DNA of 64,000 nt from Peribacillus sp. Bi96 (GCF_918698115.1 NZ_CAKKLV010000001.1:450297-514296), one strand, 5' to 3'. Shown: positions 17,835-29,027, numbered from the stretch's first letter. Notes: generated by a model from the sequence alone, not told the origin. Made by a program: numbers and translations.

Positions 17835-17863
17835 TTGACATCATAAGCTTCATTTGATAATTT
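17835..17863 (+). promoter_or_regulatory. Probable sigma-A promoter of the hrcA operon
   Basis: TTGACA at 17835-17840 with a -10-like TAATTT at 17858-17863 (17-bp spacer); GATAAT at 17856-17861 is a closer match but gives 15 bp. The CIRCE operator lies directly downstream. Confidence 0.55.
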
Positions 17864-17872
17864 ATTAGTATA

Positions 17873-17899
17873 TTAGCACTCGGAGAGATAGAGTGCTAA
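17873..17899 (+). promoter_or_regulatory. CIRCE heat-shock operator
   Basis: A perfect inverted repeat TTAGCACTC, nine bases, GAGTGCTAA, identical to the CIRCE consensus bound by HrcA. It lies 16 bases before the hrcA start codon, so HrcA represses its own operon (hrcA-grpE-dnaK-dnaJ), as is established in Bacillus. Confidence 0.98.
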
Positions 17900-17914
17900 C
17901 AGAGGTGATCATAC

Positions 17915-18943
17915 ATGCTAACTGATCGTCAATTATTGATTCTGCAAGTGATAATCGAGGATTTTATCCATTCTGCCCAGCCAGTCGGGTCACGAAGCTT
18001 GTCGAAGAAAGATGAAATTACGTTCAGCTCTGCCACAATCCGCAATGAAATGTCCGATCTGGAAGAAATGGGCTTTTTAGAAAAAACCCATACATCTTCC
18101 GGTAGAATTCCTTCTGAAAAAGGGTATAGATATTATGTGGATCATTTACTTTCTCCTCAAGCTCCGAAAAAGAATGAAATGAAGTTATTAAAATCCGTTT
18201 TTGTGGAACGAATTTATGAATTGGAAAAAATCGTTCAGAAGTCAGCGAAAATCCTTTCGGAACTGACAAATTATACGGCGATTGTACTAGGGCCAAAAGT
18301 GAATGAACATAAGCTGAAAAAGATTCAGATCATTCCGTTGAGTCCTGAAACGGCTATCGCCATTATTATTACTGATACAGGTCATGTAGAAAATCGAATG
18401 ATTTCCTTACCTCCTTCGTTTGATATAAACGAAATCGAAAAGATGGTGAACATATTAAATGCCCGATTGGTCGATGTTCCGCTTATAGATCTAAAGGATA
18501 AGATTTATAAGGAAGTGGCTGTTCTTTTGAGCCGCCACATTCATAACTATGGATCGATGGTATCGGTCCTGGCGGAGACGCTGACTGATACTAAGCCCGA
18601 AAAAATCTTTTTCGGCGGGAAAACGAATATGCTGAGGCAGCCGGAGTTCCATGATATTGCTAAAGTGAGCACACTGTTATCAATGATTGAGCAGGAACAA
18701 GGGTTTTATGAACTCATTACCCAAAATCCTTCTGGCATCCACGTCAAGATTGGTCGTGAAAATCAAAATACAGTGCTCGATGACTGCAGCTTGATTACCG
18801 CAACCTACTCAATCGGACAGGAGCAAGTGGGCACATTGGCCATCTTGGGTCCTACGAGAATGGAATATTCGAGAGTGATCAGTTTGCTTTCGTTTTTCTC
18901 GAAAGATTTAACGGCCCTGATGACAAAACTGTATCAAAAATAG
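17915..18943 (+). CDS. hrcA: Heat-inducible transcription repressor HrcA
   Basis: Repressor of class I heat-shock genes; it binds CIRCE and needs GroEL for activity. The N-terminal winged helix begins [25 protein letters not shown], with [18 protein letters not shown] as the recognition part and the [18 protein letters not shown] signature near residues 68-85. The 342-residue length is normal. It sits directly downstream of a perfect CIRCE, which confirms the assignment independently of similarity. Confidence 0.98.
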   Translation: MLTDRQLLILQVIIEDFIHSAQPVGSRSLSKKDEITFSSATIRNEMSDLEEMGFLEKTHTSSGRIPSEKGYRYYVDHLLSPQAPKKNEMKLLKSVFVERIYELEKIVQKSAKILSELTNYTAIVLGPKVNEHKLKKIQIIPLSPETAIAIIITDTGHVENRMISLPPSFDINEIEKMVNILNARLVDVPLIDLKDKIYKEVAVLLSRHIHNYGSMVSVLAETLTDTKPEKIFFGGKTNMLRQPEFHDIAKVSTLLSMIEQEQGFYELITQNPSGIHVKIGRENQNTVLDDCSLITATYSIGQEQVGTLAILGPTRMEYSRVISLLSFFSKDLTALMTKLYQK

Positions 18944-19041
18944 GAGCAAAGGTAATATTGTTAAGGTGGCGGAGTGCAGATTCCGCAGCCTGGCATATTA
19001 CTTTAGCATAAATTGTATAACCCTTTTAGGGAGGTGAGATT

Positions 19042-19626
19042 GTGACAGAAAATAAAAACGAAGAACAAACATTGGAAAATGAAACAATCGAGGAAAGCGC
19101 TGCAGAAGCAGTTTTCGCTGAAGCGGAACAAAACCAGGAGGAAACTCCGGTTGAAAAAGATGAACTTCAATTGGCTCATGATAAGATTGTTGAGCTTCAG
19201 GCAAAAATCGAAGAAATGGATAACCGTTATCTTCGTCTGCAGGCCGATTTTGATAATTCAAGACGCCGTGCCAAGCTTGATATGGAGGCGGCTCAAAAAT
19301 ATAGAGTTCAAAGTATTGCGATTGATTTAGTGGAGGCTCTTGATAATTTTGAAAGAGCTACAAAAATCGAAGCGGAAAATGAACAGACAAAATCCCTGCT
19401 ATCCGGCATGGAAATGGTCTACAAAGCGATTATAGATGCATTGACTAAAGAAGGCATCGAGCCGATCAGTTCGGTTGGTGAAGAGTTCGATCCGCGTTTG
19501 CATCAAGCGGTCATGCAAGTTCAAGATGAAAACTTCGGTTCTAACATCATCGTCGAGGAATTCCAAAAAGGATACCTTCTTAAAGACCGAGTCATTCGAC
19601 CTGCAATGGTAAAAGTGAACGAATAA
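19042..19626 (+). CDS. grpE: Nucleotide exchange factor GrpE
   Basis: Exchanges ADP for ATP on DnaK. An acidic, Glu-rich N-terminus leads into a coiled coil (about residues 45-100) containing [18 protein letters not shown]. The C-terminal beta domain has the family signature at [11 protein letters not shown] and [16 protein letters not shown]. The GTG start follows GGGAGGTGA. It lies between hrcA and dnaK in the CIRCE operon. A small hairpin (GCGGA/TCCGC) sits in the hrcA-grpE gap. Confidence 0.97.
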   Translation: MTENKNEEQTLENETIEESAAEAVFAEAEQNQEETPVEKDELQLAHDKIVELQAKIEEMDNRYLRLQADFDNSRRRAKLDMEAAQKYRVQSIAIDLVEALDNFERATKIEAENEQTKSLLSGMEMVYKAIIDALTKEGIEPISSVGEEFDPRLHQAVMQVQDENFGSNIIVEEFQKGYLLKDRVIRPAMVKVNE

Positions 19627-19645
19627 AGATTTTACATATAAATAA

Positions 19646-21499
<1,854 letters not shown>

Positions 21500-21805
21500 A
21501 AAGTGACCCAAGTGGGACACTGATATATTGGGCAGTGAATTTCTGCCTGCCATTACAGAAAAGTCAAAGTCAGGTTATCTTGACTTTGGCTTTTTTTTAC
21601 AATGGATGGAATCATTGTCAGGAAGTGTCGACATCAACAGTTGCTGATGGGGAAAGGATTCCTGAGAAAAAAGTGTACAAAATGATGTTGGCAGGATCAG
21701 ATACAAAAAAGTGTTCAGGCCGTTTGTGCTTTTCTAGTTGATTATTATCTTCGTTCAGTGATAATATTACCTTTATGTGAAACGAATCGGGAGTGGATTT
21801 TAGAT
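21500..21805 (+). other. dnaK-dnaJ intergenic region
   Basis: A 306-base gap holding one hairpin terminator near its start. The rest (about 21600-21790) contains no supported gene; a short open frame at 21535-21741 has no ribosome binding site and no recognisable family. The gap is longer than usual between these genes and may hold a second promoter for dnaJ. Confidence 0.5.
21562..21598 (+). terminator. Terminator or attenuator between dnaK and dnaJ
   Basis: GTCAAAGTCA at 21563-21572 pairs with TGACTTTGGC at 21581-21590, followed by eight T. It probably lowers dnaJ expression relative to dnaK. Confidence 0.85.
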
Positions 21806-22921
21806 ATGAGTAAACGCGATTATTATGAGGTGTTAGGCCTTTCGAAGAGTGCTTCGAAGGATGAAATCAAAAAAGCGTATCGAAAGCTCTCCAAACAATA
21901 TCACCCTGATATTAATAAAGCGGACGATGCTGCGGATAAATTCAAGGAAATTAAGGAAGCTTACGAAGTATTGAGTGACGAACAGAAAAAGGCCCATTAT
22001 GACCAATTCGGACATACAGATCCAAATCAGGGCTTTGGCGGTCAGGACTTTGGTGGTTTTGGCGGCTTTGAAGATATTTTCAGCAGCTTCTTTGGAGGCG
22101 GCGGGCGCAGGAGAGATCCTAATGCACCTCGTCAAGGGGCAGATTTACAGTATACGATGACGCTTTCTTTTGAAGAGGCAGCATTTGGAAAAGATACTGA
22201 AATCGAAATTCCGCGTGAAGAGAATTGTGATACATGTAAAGGATCTGGCGCTAAACCAGGTACAAAAGTGGAAAACTGTTCCCATTGTCATGGAACCGGT
22301 CAATTGAATGTTGAACAAAACACAGCGTTCGGAAGGATTGTGAACCGGAGAGCATGTCATCATTGCCAAGGAACAGGAAAAATCATTCCTAGTAAATGTT
22401 CAACATGCGGCGGTGACGGGAAAGTACAAAAACGTAAAAAGATCCAAGTCAAGGTGCCAGCCGGAATTGATGATGGTCAGCAATTGCGTGTAACTGGCCA
22501 AGGTGAGCCAGGAATCAATGGCGGACCAGCTGGAGACCTGTATGTAGTCTTCCATGTGCGTAGCCATGAGTTCTTTGAACGTGATGGCGATGATATTTAT
22601 TGTGAAATGCCAGTTACTTATGCTCAAGCGGCATTAGGGGACGAAATCGAAGTACCGACGCTGCATGGAAAAGTGAAGCTGAAAATTCCTGCTGGTACAC
22701 AAACTAGCACTCGTTTCCGTTTAAAAGGAAAAGGTGTTCCGAATGTTAGAGGATATGGCCAAGGAGATCAGCATGTCGTCGTGTTAGTGGTCACACCTAA
22801 AAAATTAACGGATAAACAAAAGGAACTGCTTCGTGAGTTCAGCGATATAAGCGGACAAGATATAGATGAACAAGATGATGGCTTTTTCTCAAAAGTAAAG
22901 CGTGCTTTTAAAGATAGGTGA
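21806..22921 (+). CDS. dnaJ: Co-chaperone DnaJ (Hsp40)
   Basis: Stimulates the DnaK ATPase and delivers clients. The J domain (residues 1-70) has the HPD motif in YHPDINK; a glycine/phenylalanine-rich linker follows ([16 protein letters not shown]). Four zinc-finger repeats are intact: [24 protein letters not shown] and [10 protein letters not shown]-terminal client-binding domain completes 371 residues. I chose the ATG at 21806, after CGGGAGTGG, instead of a start 48 bases upstream that would add unrelated residues. Confidence 0.98.
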   Translation: MSKRDYYEVLGLSKSASKDEIKKAYRKLSKQYHPDINKADDAADKFKEIKEAYEVLSDEQKKAHYDQFGHTDPNQGFGGQDFGGFGGFEDIFSSFFGGGGRRRDPNAPRQGADLQYTMTLSFEEAAFGKDTEIEIPREENCDTCKGSGAKPGTKVENCSHCHGTGQLNVEQNTAFGRIVNRRACHHCQGTGKIIPSKCSTCGGDGKVQKRKKIQVKVPAGIDDGQQLRVTGQGEPGINGGPAGDLYVVFHVRSHEFFERDGDDIYCEMPVTYAQAALGDEIEVPTLHGKVKLKIPAGTQTSTRFRLKGKGVPNVRGYGQGDQHVVVLVVTPKKLTDKQKELLREFSDISGQDIDEQDDGFFSKVKRAFKDR

Positions 22922-22957
22922 ATAAAAGTAAAAGAACAAATTGGGAGTTGGTAGATT

Positions 22958-23899
22958 ATGAAGTGGTCTGAATTTGCAATCCAAACAACGAATGAAGCGG
23001 TTGAACCTGTTTCGAATATTCTTCATGAGGCAGGTGCCAGCGGTGTTGTCATTGAGGATCCTCTAGAATTAGTCAAGGAACGCGAAAATGTTTTTGGCGA
23101 AATCTACCACTTGAACCCAGATGATTATCCGGATGAAGGTGTATTGATTAAGGCATATTTGCCAGTTAACAGCTTCCTTGGTGAAACGGTTGATGCCATT
23201 AAGGAATCAATCAATAATCTCCTTCTTTTCGATATAGACCTTGGGAAGAATGTTGTTTCAATTAGTGAAGTGAATGAAGAAGAGTGGGCGACCGCTTGGA
23301 AAAAATATTATAATCCTGTCAAGATTTCCGAGCGTTTCACCATCGTGCCAACATGGGAAGATTACACTCCAGTTAGCAGTGACGAATTGATCATTGAACT
23401 TGATCCCGGCATGGCCTTTGGAACGGGTACACATCCGACAACCGTCATGTGCATCCAAGCGCTGGAACGTACAGTACGCTCTGGGGATTTAGTTGTTGAT
23501 GTAGGAACGGGTTCAGGCGTTCTAAGCATTGCGGCTGCATTATTGGACGCAAAAAAAATCCAGTCCCTTGATTTGGATGAAGTGGCTGTACAGTCAGCTA
23601 TACAGAATGTAGAGCTTAATAATGTGCAGGATAGAGTGACCGTTTCACAAGGCAACTTGTTGGATGGTGTGAATGAACAAGCGGATGTCGTCGTGGCGAA
23701 TATTCTTGCCGAAGTCATCATGCGTTTTACGGATGATGTGGCGAAGGTGGTTAAACCTGGCGGATATTTTATAGCTTCTGGGATCATTCAACCAAAGAAA
23801 CAAGATGTGAAGGATGCGATTATAGCATCTGGCTTCACTGTTGAGGAAACGATCTTGATGGAAGATTGGGTAGCAATAATCGCGAAAAGAAATGATTAA
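22958..23899 (+). CDS. prmA: Ribosomal protein L11 methyltransferase
   Basis: SAM-dependent enzyme that methylates ribosomal protein L11. The [24 protein letters not shown] N-terminus is typical, [10 protein letters not shown] is the family signature, and motif I is [15 protein letters not shown]. The NILAEVI segment corresponds to the substrate-positioning NxLA motif. Length of 313 residues is standard. It follows dnaJ, as in B. subtilis (yqeT). Confidence 0.97.
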   Translation: MKWSEFAIQTTNEAVEPVSNILHEAGASGVVIEDPLELVKERENVFGEIYHLNPDDYPDEGVLIKAYLPVNSFLGETVDAIKESINNLLLFDIDLGKNVVSISEVNEEEWATAWKKYYNPVKISERFTIVPTWEDYTPVSSDELIIELDPGMAFGTGTHPTTVMCIQALERTVRSGDLVVDVGTGSGVLSIAAALLDAKKIQSLDLDEVAVQSAIQNVELNNVQDRVTVSQGNLLDGVNEQADVVVANILAEVIMRFTDDVAKVVKPGGYFIASGIIQPKKQDVKDAIIASGFTVEETILMEDWVAIIAKRND

Positions 23900-23902
23900 A
23901 TG

Positions 23903-23954
23903 AAAAAAGTTACTCTGGTTATCGGGTCTTTTGATAGTCAGGGTACCTTTTTTT
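23903..23954 (+). terminator. Terminator-like hairpin between prmA and rsmE
   Basis: A 21-base arm (23903-23923) pairs with 23933-23954 through Watson-Crick and G-U pairs and ends in seven T. It separates two genes normally read as one unit. Confidence 0.85.
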
Positions 23955-24038
23955 AGCTTGAATCTTTGCACGGCTTGCACTCGGGAAACCGGACTGTTAG
24001 CCTGTAAGTTTTTTAGACTAGACGAAGTAGGTGGCAGT

Positions 24039-24791
24039 GTGCAACGGTATTTTCTTAACGATGAAGACATCATTGGAAACACGGTGACGATATCTGGCGA
24101 TGATTTTCACCATATCGCCAGGGTGATGAGAATGGGACCAGGAGAGCGGATCATTACAGTGAAAGCTAGCGGCATGGCTGCTGTCACGGAAATTTCGGAA
24201 ATTACGGATCATTCTGTTATAGGAACCGTGATCGAATGGAAGAATGAAGAAAAGGAACTTCCTGTAAAGGTTGTAATAGCGAGCGGTCTGCCTAAAGGGG
24301 ATAAATTGGAATATATCGTTCAAAAGGGCACTGAACTGGGTGCCAATGAATTTATCCCTTTTATTGCTGCTCGTTCGGTGGTAAAATGGGACCACAAAAA
24401 GGTAGGTAAGAAATTGGAGAGGCTCCAGAAGATTGCAAAAGAGGCGGCTGAGCAGTCTCACCGCACGGTTGTCCCTGCCATCAAGGATCCGATGACGGCA
24501 GATCAGATAGCTGGGTATGCTTCCGGTTTTGATCATAAATTAGTCGCTTTTGAAGAAGAGGCAAAACGGGGGGAAACTTCCGTTCTTGCTTCTGTCTTGA
24601 AAGATATCACCGCTGGGCAATCGATTCTGTTCGTGTTTGGTCCTGAAGGTGGCTTAGCAGAGAAGGAAATCGAAAAACTGTCCGATGCCGGTTTTGTAGC
24701 TTGCGGTCTTGGACCAAGAATATTAAGAACTGAAACAGCACCTTTATATGCACTTTCCGCTGTTTCTTATCATGTAGAACTTTTGAGGTGA
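24039..24791 (+). CDS. rsmE: 16S rRNA (uracil1498-N3)-methyltransferase
   Basis: SPOUT-class (trefoil knot) methyltransferase acting on U1498 of 16S rRNA. Recognisable segments are IASGLPKGDKLEYIVQKGTE, FIPFIAARSVVKW, FVFGPEGGL and the knot region LGPRILRTETAPLYAL. I chose the GTG at 24039 because it gives the family N-terminus MQRYF. The ribosome binding site (AGGTGG) is close, about four bases away. An in-frame ATT-type extension to 23931 would run through the upstream hairpin and is rejected. Confidence 0.93.
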   Translation: MQRYFLNDEDIIGNTVTISGDDFHHIARVMRMGPGERIITVKASGMAAVTEISEITDHSVIGTVIEWKNEEKELPVKVVIASGLPKGDKLEYIVQKGTELGANEFIPFIAARSVVKWDHKKVGKKLERLQKIAKEAAEQSHRTVVPAIKDPMTADQIAGYASGFDHKLVAFEEEAKRGETSVLASVLKDITAGQSILFVFGPEGGLAEKEIEKLSDAGFVACGLGPRILRTETAPLYALSAVSYHVELLR

Positions 24792-24797
24792 TGAAAA

Positions 24798-26135
24798 ATG
24801 GCAACGGTCGCTTTCCATACATTAGGCTGTAAAGTAAATCATTATGAAACAGAGGCTATTTGGCAATTATTCAAAACTGGAGGATATGATCGTGTTGAGT
24901 TTGAAAACACATCAGATGTATATGTCATCAACACATGCACGGTGACCAATACTGGCGATAAGAAGAGCCGTCAGGTCATCCGTCGTGCCATTCGTAAAAA
25001 TCCGAATGCCGTCATAGCGGTAACGGGATGCTACGCTCAGACATCGCCAGCTGAAATCATGGCCATACCAGGTGTGGATATTGTTGTAGGAACACAGGAC
25101 AGGGTTAAACTTCTTGATTACATCGAGCAGTTCAAGGTTGAACGTGAACCAATCAATGCTGTCGGAAATATCATGAAAAACCGTGTTTACGAAGAGCTGG
25201 ATGTACCTGCTTTTACAGACCGTACCCGCGCTTCACTTAAGATTCAGGAAGGCTGCAATAATTTCTGCACTTTCTGTATCATTCCATGGGCTCGTGGCTT
25301 AATGCGTTCCCGCGATCCAAAGGAAGTCGTTCATCAAGCAGAGCAGCTTGTCGAGGCAGGGTATAAAGAGCTAGTCTTGACAGGAATTCATACTGGGGGA
25401 TACGGAGACGACCTGAAGGACTATAATTTGGCTATGCTGCTGCGTGACTTGGAAAAGATCGATGGGTTGAAGCGTATCCGTATTTCGTCCATTGAAGCCA
25501 GTCAAATTACGGATGAAATCATTGAAGTGCTTACCAAATCGAAAAAAGTGGTACGTCATTTGCATATTCCGATCCAATCGGGGTCAGATACGGTTTTAAA
25601 ACGGATGAGACGAAAATATACGATGGATTTCTTCGGTGATCGCATTGAAAAGTTGAAAATTGCACTCCCAGGTCTTGCCGTTACCTCTGATGTCATTGTA
25701 GGTTTTCCAGGTGAAACGGAAGAAGAATTCATGGAGACATATAACTTTATAGAAAAATATAAATTCTCCGAACTCCATGTCTTCCCTTATTCAAAACGGA
25801 CTGGGACTCCGGCTGCGCGTATGGAAGATCAAGTGGATGAAGATGTTAAAAACGAACGCGTCCACCGACTTATCGCTTTGTCTGATCAGCTGGCAAAAGA
25901 GTATGCCTCCCGATTCGAGGGGGAAGTTCTTGAAGTCATTCCTGAGACGAAGCTTGAAAATGGTCTTTATGAAGGCTATTCCGATAATTACATGAAAATC
26001 GTTTTCCCGGCCTCGGATGACATGGTTGGTGAAATCGTAAAAGTGAAGATTATAAAGTCTGGCTATCCTTTTAGTGAAGGTCAGTTCGTGACGGTTGTCA
26101 AAGATTTTCCGTTGCAACAAGCCATTAATATTTAA
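24798..26135 (+). CDS. mtaB: tRNA t6A37 methylthiotransferase MtaB
   Basis: Radical SAM enzyme that converts t6A37 to ms2t6A37 in tRNAs reading ANN codons. The N-terminal UPF0004 domain has conserved cysteines (TLGCKVNHYET, NTCTVTN, TGCYAQ). The radical SAM cluster is CNNFCTFCIIPWARG (C-x3-C-x2-C, about residues 151-158). A TRAM domain ends the 445-residue protein. It begins six bases after rsmE (yqeU-yqeV order of B. subtilis) and ends at a strong terminator. Confidence 0.97.
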   Translation: MATVAFHTLGCKVNHYETEAIWQLFKTGGYDRVEFENTSDVYVINTCTVTNTGDKKSRQVIRRAIRKNPNAVIAVTGCYAQTSPAEIMAIPGVDIVVGTQDRVKLLDYIEQFKVEREPINAVGNIMKNRVYEELDVPAFTDRTRASLKIQEGCNNFCTFCIIPWARGLMRSRDPKEVVHQAEQLVEAGYKELVLTGIHTGGYGDDLKDYNLAMLLRDLEKIDGLKRIRISSIEASQITDEIIEVLTKSKKVVRHLHIPIQSGSDTVLKRMRRKYTMDFFGDRIEKLKIALPGLAVTSDVIVGFPGETEEEFMETYNFIEKYKFSELHVFPYSKRTGTPAARMEDQVDEDVKNERVHRLIALSDQLAKEYASRFEGEVLEVIPETKLENGLYEGYSDNYMKIVFPASDDMVGEIVKVKIIKSGYPFSEGQFVTVVKDFPLQQAINI

Positions 26136-26163
26136 GACAGCGTTTTTCGCTGTCTTTTTTTTT
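26134..26163 (+). terminator. Terminator after mtaB
   Basis: AGACAGCG, TTTTT loop, CGCTGTCT, then ten T: a compact perfect hairpin. Confidence 0.92.
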
Positions 26164-26292
26164 ATCCACTATTTGATGTGTTATCTTGGAACATTAGGGT
26201 AAAGACTATATATATCGTCAAAGTGGAGAAACTATGGTATGATGAGAGGTACGTACAACTAGGTATAGATTGTTTTTTGAGGAGGATTATTA

Positions 26293-26964
26293 ATGTCACA
26301 AAATGTAGCAGGTTTAATTGACCACACGTTATTAAAAGCAGATGCAACGAAAGAGCAAATAAAGGTATTATGCGAAGAAGCGAGAGAGTATAACTTTGCT
26401 TCCGTATGCGTAAACCCAACTTGGGTGAAGTATGCAAGCGAACTTTTGGAAGGTTCAGAAGTAAAAGTTTGTACGGTTATCGGGTTCCCTCTTGGTGCAA
26501 CTACACCGGAAACCAAAGCATTTGAAACAAAAGATGCCATCTGCAATGGCGCTCACGAAGTCGATATGGTGATCAATATCGGCGCATTGAAGGACAAGGA
26601 TGATGAGTTGGTAGAGCGGGATATTCGTGCTGTAGTAGCGGCAGCTACTGGTAAGGCTCTTTCAAAAGTAATCATTGAAACCTCATTATTGACTGAGGAA
26701 GAAAAAGTCCGTGCTTGTGAACTTGCCGTAAAAGCGGGAACGGATTTCGTAAAAACATCAACTGGTTTTTCAACTGGCGGTGCAACTGTTGAAGATGTCG
26801 CGCTTATGAGAAAAACGGTCGGCCCGGATATCGGTGTCAAAGCTTCAGGTGGGGTCCGCAACACGAGTGATGCCCAGAAAGTGATTGAAGCGGGTGCAAC
26901 GAGAATTGGTGCGAGTGCAGGTGTGTCCATCTTAAAAGGCTTAACTGCTGACTCAGATTATTAA
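26293..26964 (+). CDS. deoC: Deoxyribose-phosphate aldolase
   Basis: Class I aldolase splitting 2-deoxyribose 5-phosphate into glyceraldehyde 3-phosphate and acetaldehyde. The Schiff-base lysine region is [14 protein letters not shown] (about residues 150-163) and the second catalytic lysine is in GVKASGGVR. The 223-residue length is normal. A GAGGAGG site precedes the ATG. It is bounded by terminators on both sides and so is its own transcription unit, unlike the B. subtilis dra-nupC-pdp operon. Confidence 0.96.
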   Translation: MSQNVAGLIDHTLLKADATKEQIKVLCEEAREYNFASVCVNPTWVKYASELLEGSEVKVCTVIGFPLGATTPETKAFETKDAICNGAHEVDMVINIGALKDKDDELVERDIRAVVAAATGKALSKVIIETSLLTEEEKVRACELAVKAGTDFVKTSTGFSTGGATVEDVALMRKTVGPDIGVKASGGVRNTSDAQKVIEAGATRIGASAGVSILKGLTADSDY

Positions 26965-26975
26965 TTTTTCAAGTG

Positions 26976-27016
26976 AAAAAAAAGGCGGAGAATAAATTTT
27001 CTCCGCCTTTTTTTTA
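26976..27016 (+). terminator. Terminator after deoC
   Basis: AAAGGCGGAG at 26981-26990 pairs with CTCCGCCTTT at 27001-27010, flanked by an A run and a long T run. Confidence 0.92.
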
Positions 27017-27110
27017 TTCCTTAAATGCTTGAGATATTGCTATGATGTCATCCTACGTATTGACCTTCATTAAAAATGCTATTTTAGTACTTATTGTCCC
27101 GGAAATGAGC

Positions 27111-27576
27111 AAAACTCACGAGTAAGGAAATGCCCCGAAATTACGAAGAAAAGCTCAATTTTGAGGGGTAAATCGAAACTCACGAGTAAACAGCCGAAAT
27201 TCACGAGTAAAAGCACAAAACTCGCGAGTAAGCGGCCGAAACTCACGAGTAAAAGCACAAAACTCACGAGTAAGGCGCAGGTATTGAGTGAGGAAATGCC
27301 CCAAAATTACGAAGAAAAGCTCAATTTTGAGGGTAAATCGAAACTCACGAGTAAACGGCCGAAACTCACGAGTAAACGGCCGAAACTCACGAGTAAAAGC
27401 GCAAAACTCACGAGTAAAGCGCAAAACTCACGAGTAAGGCGCAGGTTTTGAGTAAGGAAATGCCCCAAAATTACGAAGAAAAGCTCAATTTTGAGGGGTA
27501 AATCGAAACTCACGAGTAAACCGGCGAAACTCACGAGTGAAAGCACAATATTAAGGTGTGGACCTCACTCACGAAT
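27111..27576. repeat. Phased 21-bp repeat array carrying ACTC-NN-GAGT half-palindromes
   Basis: Eleven exact copies of ACTCACGAGT start at 27114, 27178, 27241, 27262, 27343, 27364, 27385, 27406, 27426, 27508 and 27529. Variants lie at 27199, 27220 (ACTCGCGAGT, a perfect palindrome) and 27567. Inside blocks the spacing is 21 bp, with one 20-bp step. Spacers alternate between forms like AAACGGCCGAA and AAAAGCGCAAA. Three copies of a longer segment start at 27126, 27292 and 27456 (period about 165 bp); each has GGAAATGCCCC and the palindrome CTCAATTTTGAG. Long frames on both strands arise because 21 is a multiple of three; none has a ribosome binding site, so I treat the array as non-coding. Its function is unknown. 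Confidence 0.95.
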
Positions 27577-27696
27577 TGAAGGTAAAATTTCTTATATTGA
27601 GTGGTTTGATCTTTTTAAGCTATATAAGCAATTATAATAATCGGTTGCACCTTTTGTCGCTACGGGCTGTCCCAAAAATCAGTTTTTGATACCTCT

Positions 27697-28629
27697 TTAT
27701 TTTCTTCTATGAGGACGATGCAATAAAAGAATGAAGTTTGAGAATTGGCGTGCTAAAGGCAAGACTGCCAAAGAAGTCAAGATATTGAAAATGACACTTG
27801 CATGGGCGAGTTGTATCCCCTTGTTTTCGGTGAAAAAGGCAGCCGTTCGTTCCAGTATGTCCACAAAAGGAAGGAATGCACAAACCCCGATGACGTTTAG
27901 CCAAATATGCGCATAAGCCGTAAATGCAGCTTGTCTGCCAGAACCGATGCTGGCCATGTATCCGGTGATGCAGGTGCCTATATTGGAACCAAGCATGATG
28001 ATGATGGCAGAAGCGACGGATAACTCCCCATTCATTAAGAAGCTCATGGCTATCCCGATGGTTGCTGAACTTGAGTGAATAAGTGCCGTTATTAAAATCC
28101 CGGCCAATAGGGCATAACTCATATGGCCCTCTATGTAATGGATGAGCGTTTGAATGGAAGGATAGGCTGCAATCGGTGTGGAAAGCATTTTAAAACCACT
28201 CATCGCCGCGAAAATCGCTGAGATGCCGATCAAGGACATCCCTAAGCTTCTCGATAATACTTTTGGCATGAAGCAAAGGAAAGCGCCGCTGATGACTCCG
28301 GGAATGATCCAACGATCCAAAGAGAAGGTCATGAACTCTGCTGTAAGTGTGGAGCCGATATTCGTTCCAAGAATAATACCGATTGTTTGAGGGAATGATA
28401 AACTTCCTGCAGAAACGAGGCCGACAGTCATAACCATGACAGCCGAGCTGCTCTGCAGGATGCCCGTAAATAGGGTTCCGGCGATAAAACCTTTCCAAGG
28501 CTTATCCGTTACCTTTGAGAGGAAAGTTTTTAATGCGGCACCTGACATATTGAACAGTCCGATTCGTAAAACCGACATACCTGCAAGAAATATCCCAATG
28601 AATAAAAGGAATAAAAATAGCTCATACAT
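27697..28629 (-). CDS. yqeW: Na/Pi cotransporter family protein YqeW
   Basis: Polytopic membrane protein of 310 residues with two inverted Na_Pi_cotrans repeats: QSSSAVMV with GTNIGST in the first, and HSSSATIG with GSNIGTC in the second. These QSSS-like motifs form the substrate site in the SLC34 family, which imports phosphate with sodium. It lacks the C-terminal PhoU-like domain of larger bacterial relatives. The ATG at 28629 follows GAGGTGA; an in-frame GTG nine bases upstream overlaps that site. It lies opposite to rpsU, as in B. subtilis. Confidence 0.92.
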   Translation of the reverse strand: MYELFLFLLFIGIFLAGMSVLRIGLFNMSGAALKTFLSKVTDKPWKGFIAGTLFTGILQSSSAVMVMTVGLVSAGSLSFPQTIGIILGTNIGSTLTAEFMTFSLDRWIIPGVISGAFLCFMPKVLSRSLGMSLIGISAIFAAMSGFKMLSTPIAAYPSIQTLIHYIEGHMSYALLAGILITALIHSSSATIGIAMSFLMNGELSVASAIIIMLGSNIGTCITGYMASIGSGRQAAFTAYAHIWLNVIGVCAFLPFVDILERTAAFFTENKGIQLAHASVIFNILTSLAVLPLARQFSNFILLLHRPHRRK

Positions 28630-28757
28630 GACTCTCACCTCATAATAAGCTTATGGTCCATTTAGGTGAGACATGCTATAAACAGGATTTCTTGATCGTT
28701 TAGTGAAAAATTATGATAATAACATGATAATATTCAAAATAAGTTTGGTTTTATTGG

Positions 28758-28786
28758 TTGACCTGCTAAAGATGATATATTATAAT
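28758..28786 (+). promoter_or_regulatory. Sigma-A promoter of rpsU-yqeY
   Basis: TTGACC at 28758-28763, 17-bp spacer, perfect TATAAT at 28781-28786, about 68 bases before the rpsU start. Confidence 0.8.
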
Positions 28787-28853
28787 TGTTTAGTACATGT
28801 ATAACATGTTGACAACTTGAGTTAGTGTGTTGTTTTCGGAGGGAGGGAAAGAG

Positions 28854-29027
28854 ATGTCTAAAACCGTCGTTCGTAAAAACGAATCGCTTGAAGATGCTCT
28901 TCGTCGTTTCAAACGTACTGTATCTAAAGCAGGATCGCTTCAGGAAGCTAGGAAGCGTGAATTTTATGAAAAACCAAGCGTAAAACGTAAGAAAAAGTCT
29001 GAAGCTGCTAGAAAACGTAAATTCTAA
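28854..29027 (+). CDS. rpsU: 30S ribosomal protein S21
   Basis: A 57-residue highly basic protein beginning [20 protein letters not shown] and ending in an Arg/Lys-rich tail. It sits near the anti-Shine-Dalgarno end of 16S rRNA in the 30S subunit. GGAGGGAGG precedes the ATG at 28854; a start 27 bases upstream would include that site. It is followed after 14 bases by yqeY, the conserved order. Confidence 0.98.
   Translation: MSKTVVRKNESLEDALRRFKRTVSKAGSLQEARKREFYEKPSVKRKKKSEAARKRKF

Noticed and set aside
21535..21741. A 68-codon frame in the dnaK-dnaJ gap
   Set aside because: It starts inside the terminator region, has no ribosome binding site and no recognisable domain.
27155..27451. Open frames of 89 and 96 codons across the repeat array on both strands
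   Set aside because: They arise because a 21-bp period is a multiple of three; they have no ribosome binding site, repetitive products and no family resemblance.
27111..27576. CRISPR-like array
   Set aside because: The repeated unit is only about 10 bp, its spacers are nearly identical to each other, and there are no cas genes in the window.
27660..27696. GGGCTGTCCCAAAA-like sequence resembling an insertion sequence terminus
   Set aside because: Only one short end-like motif is visible, there is no matching partner or transposase, and it may be part of a weak terminator for yqeW (CAAAAA/TTTTTG).
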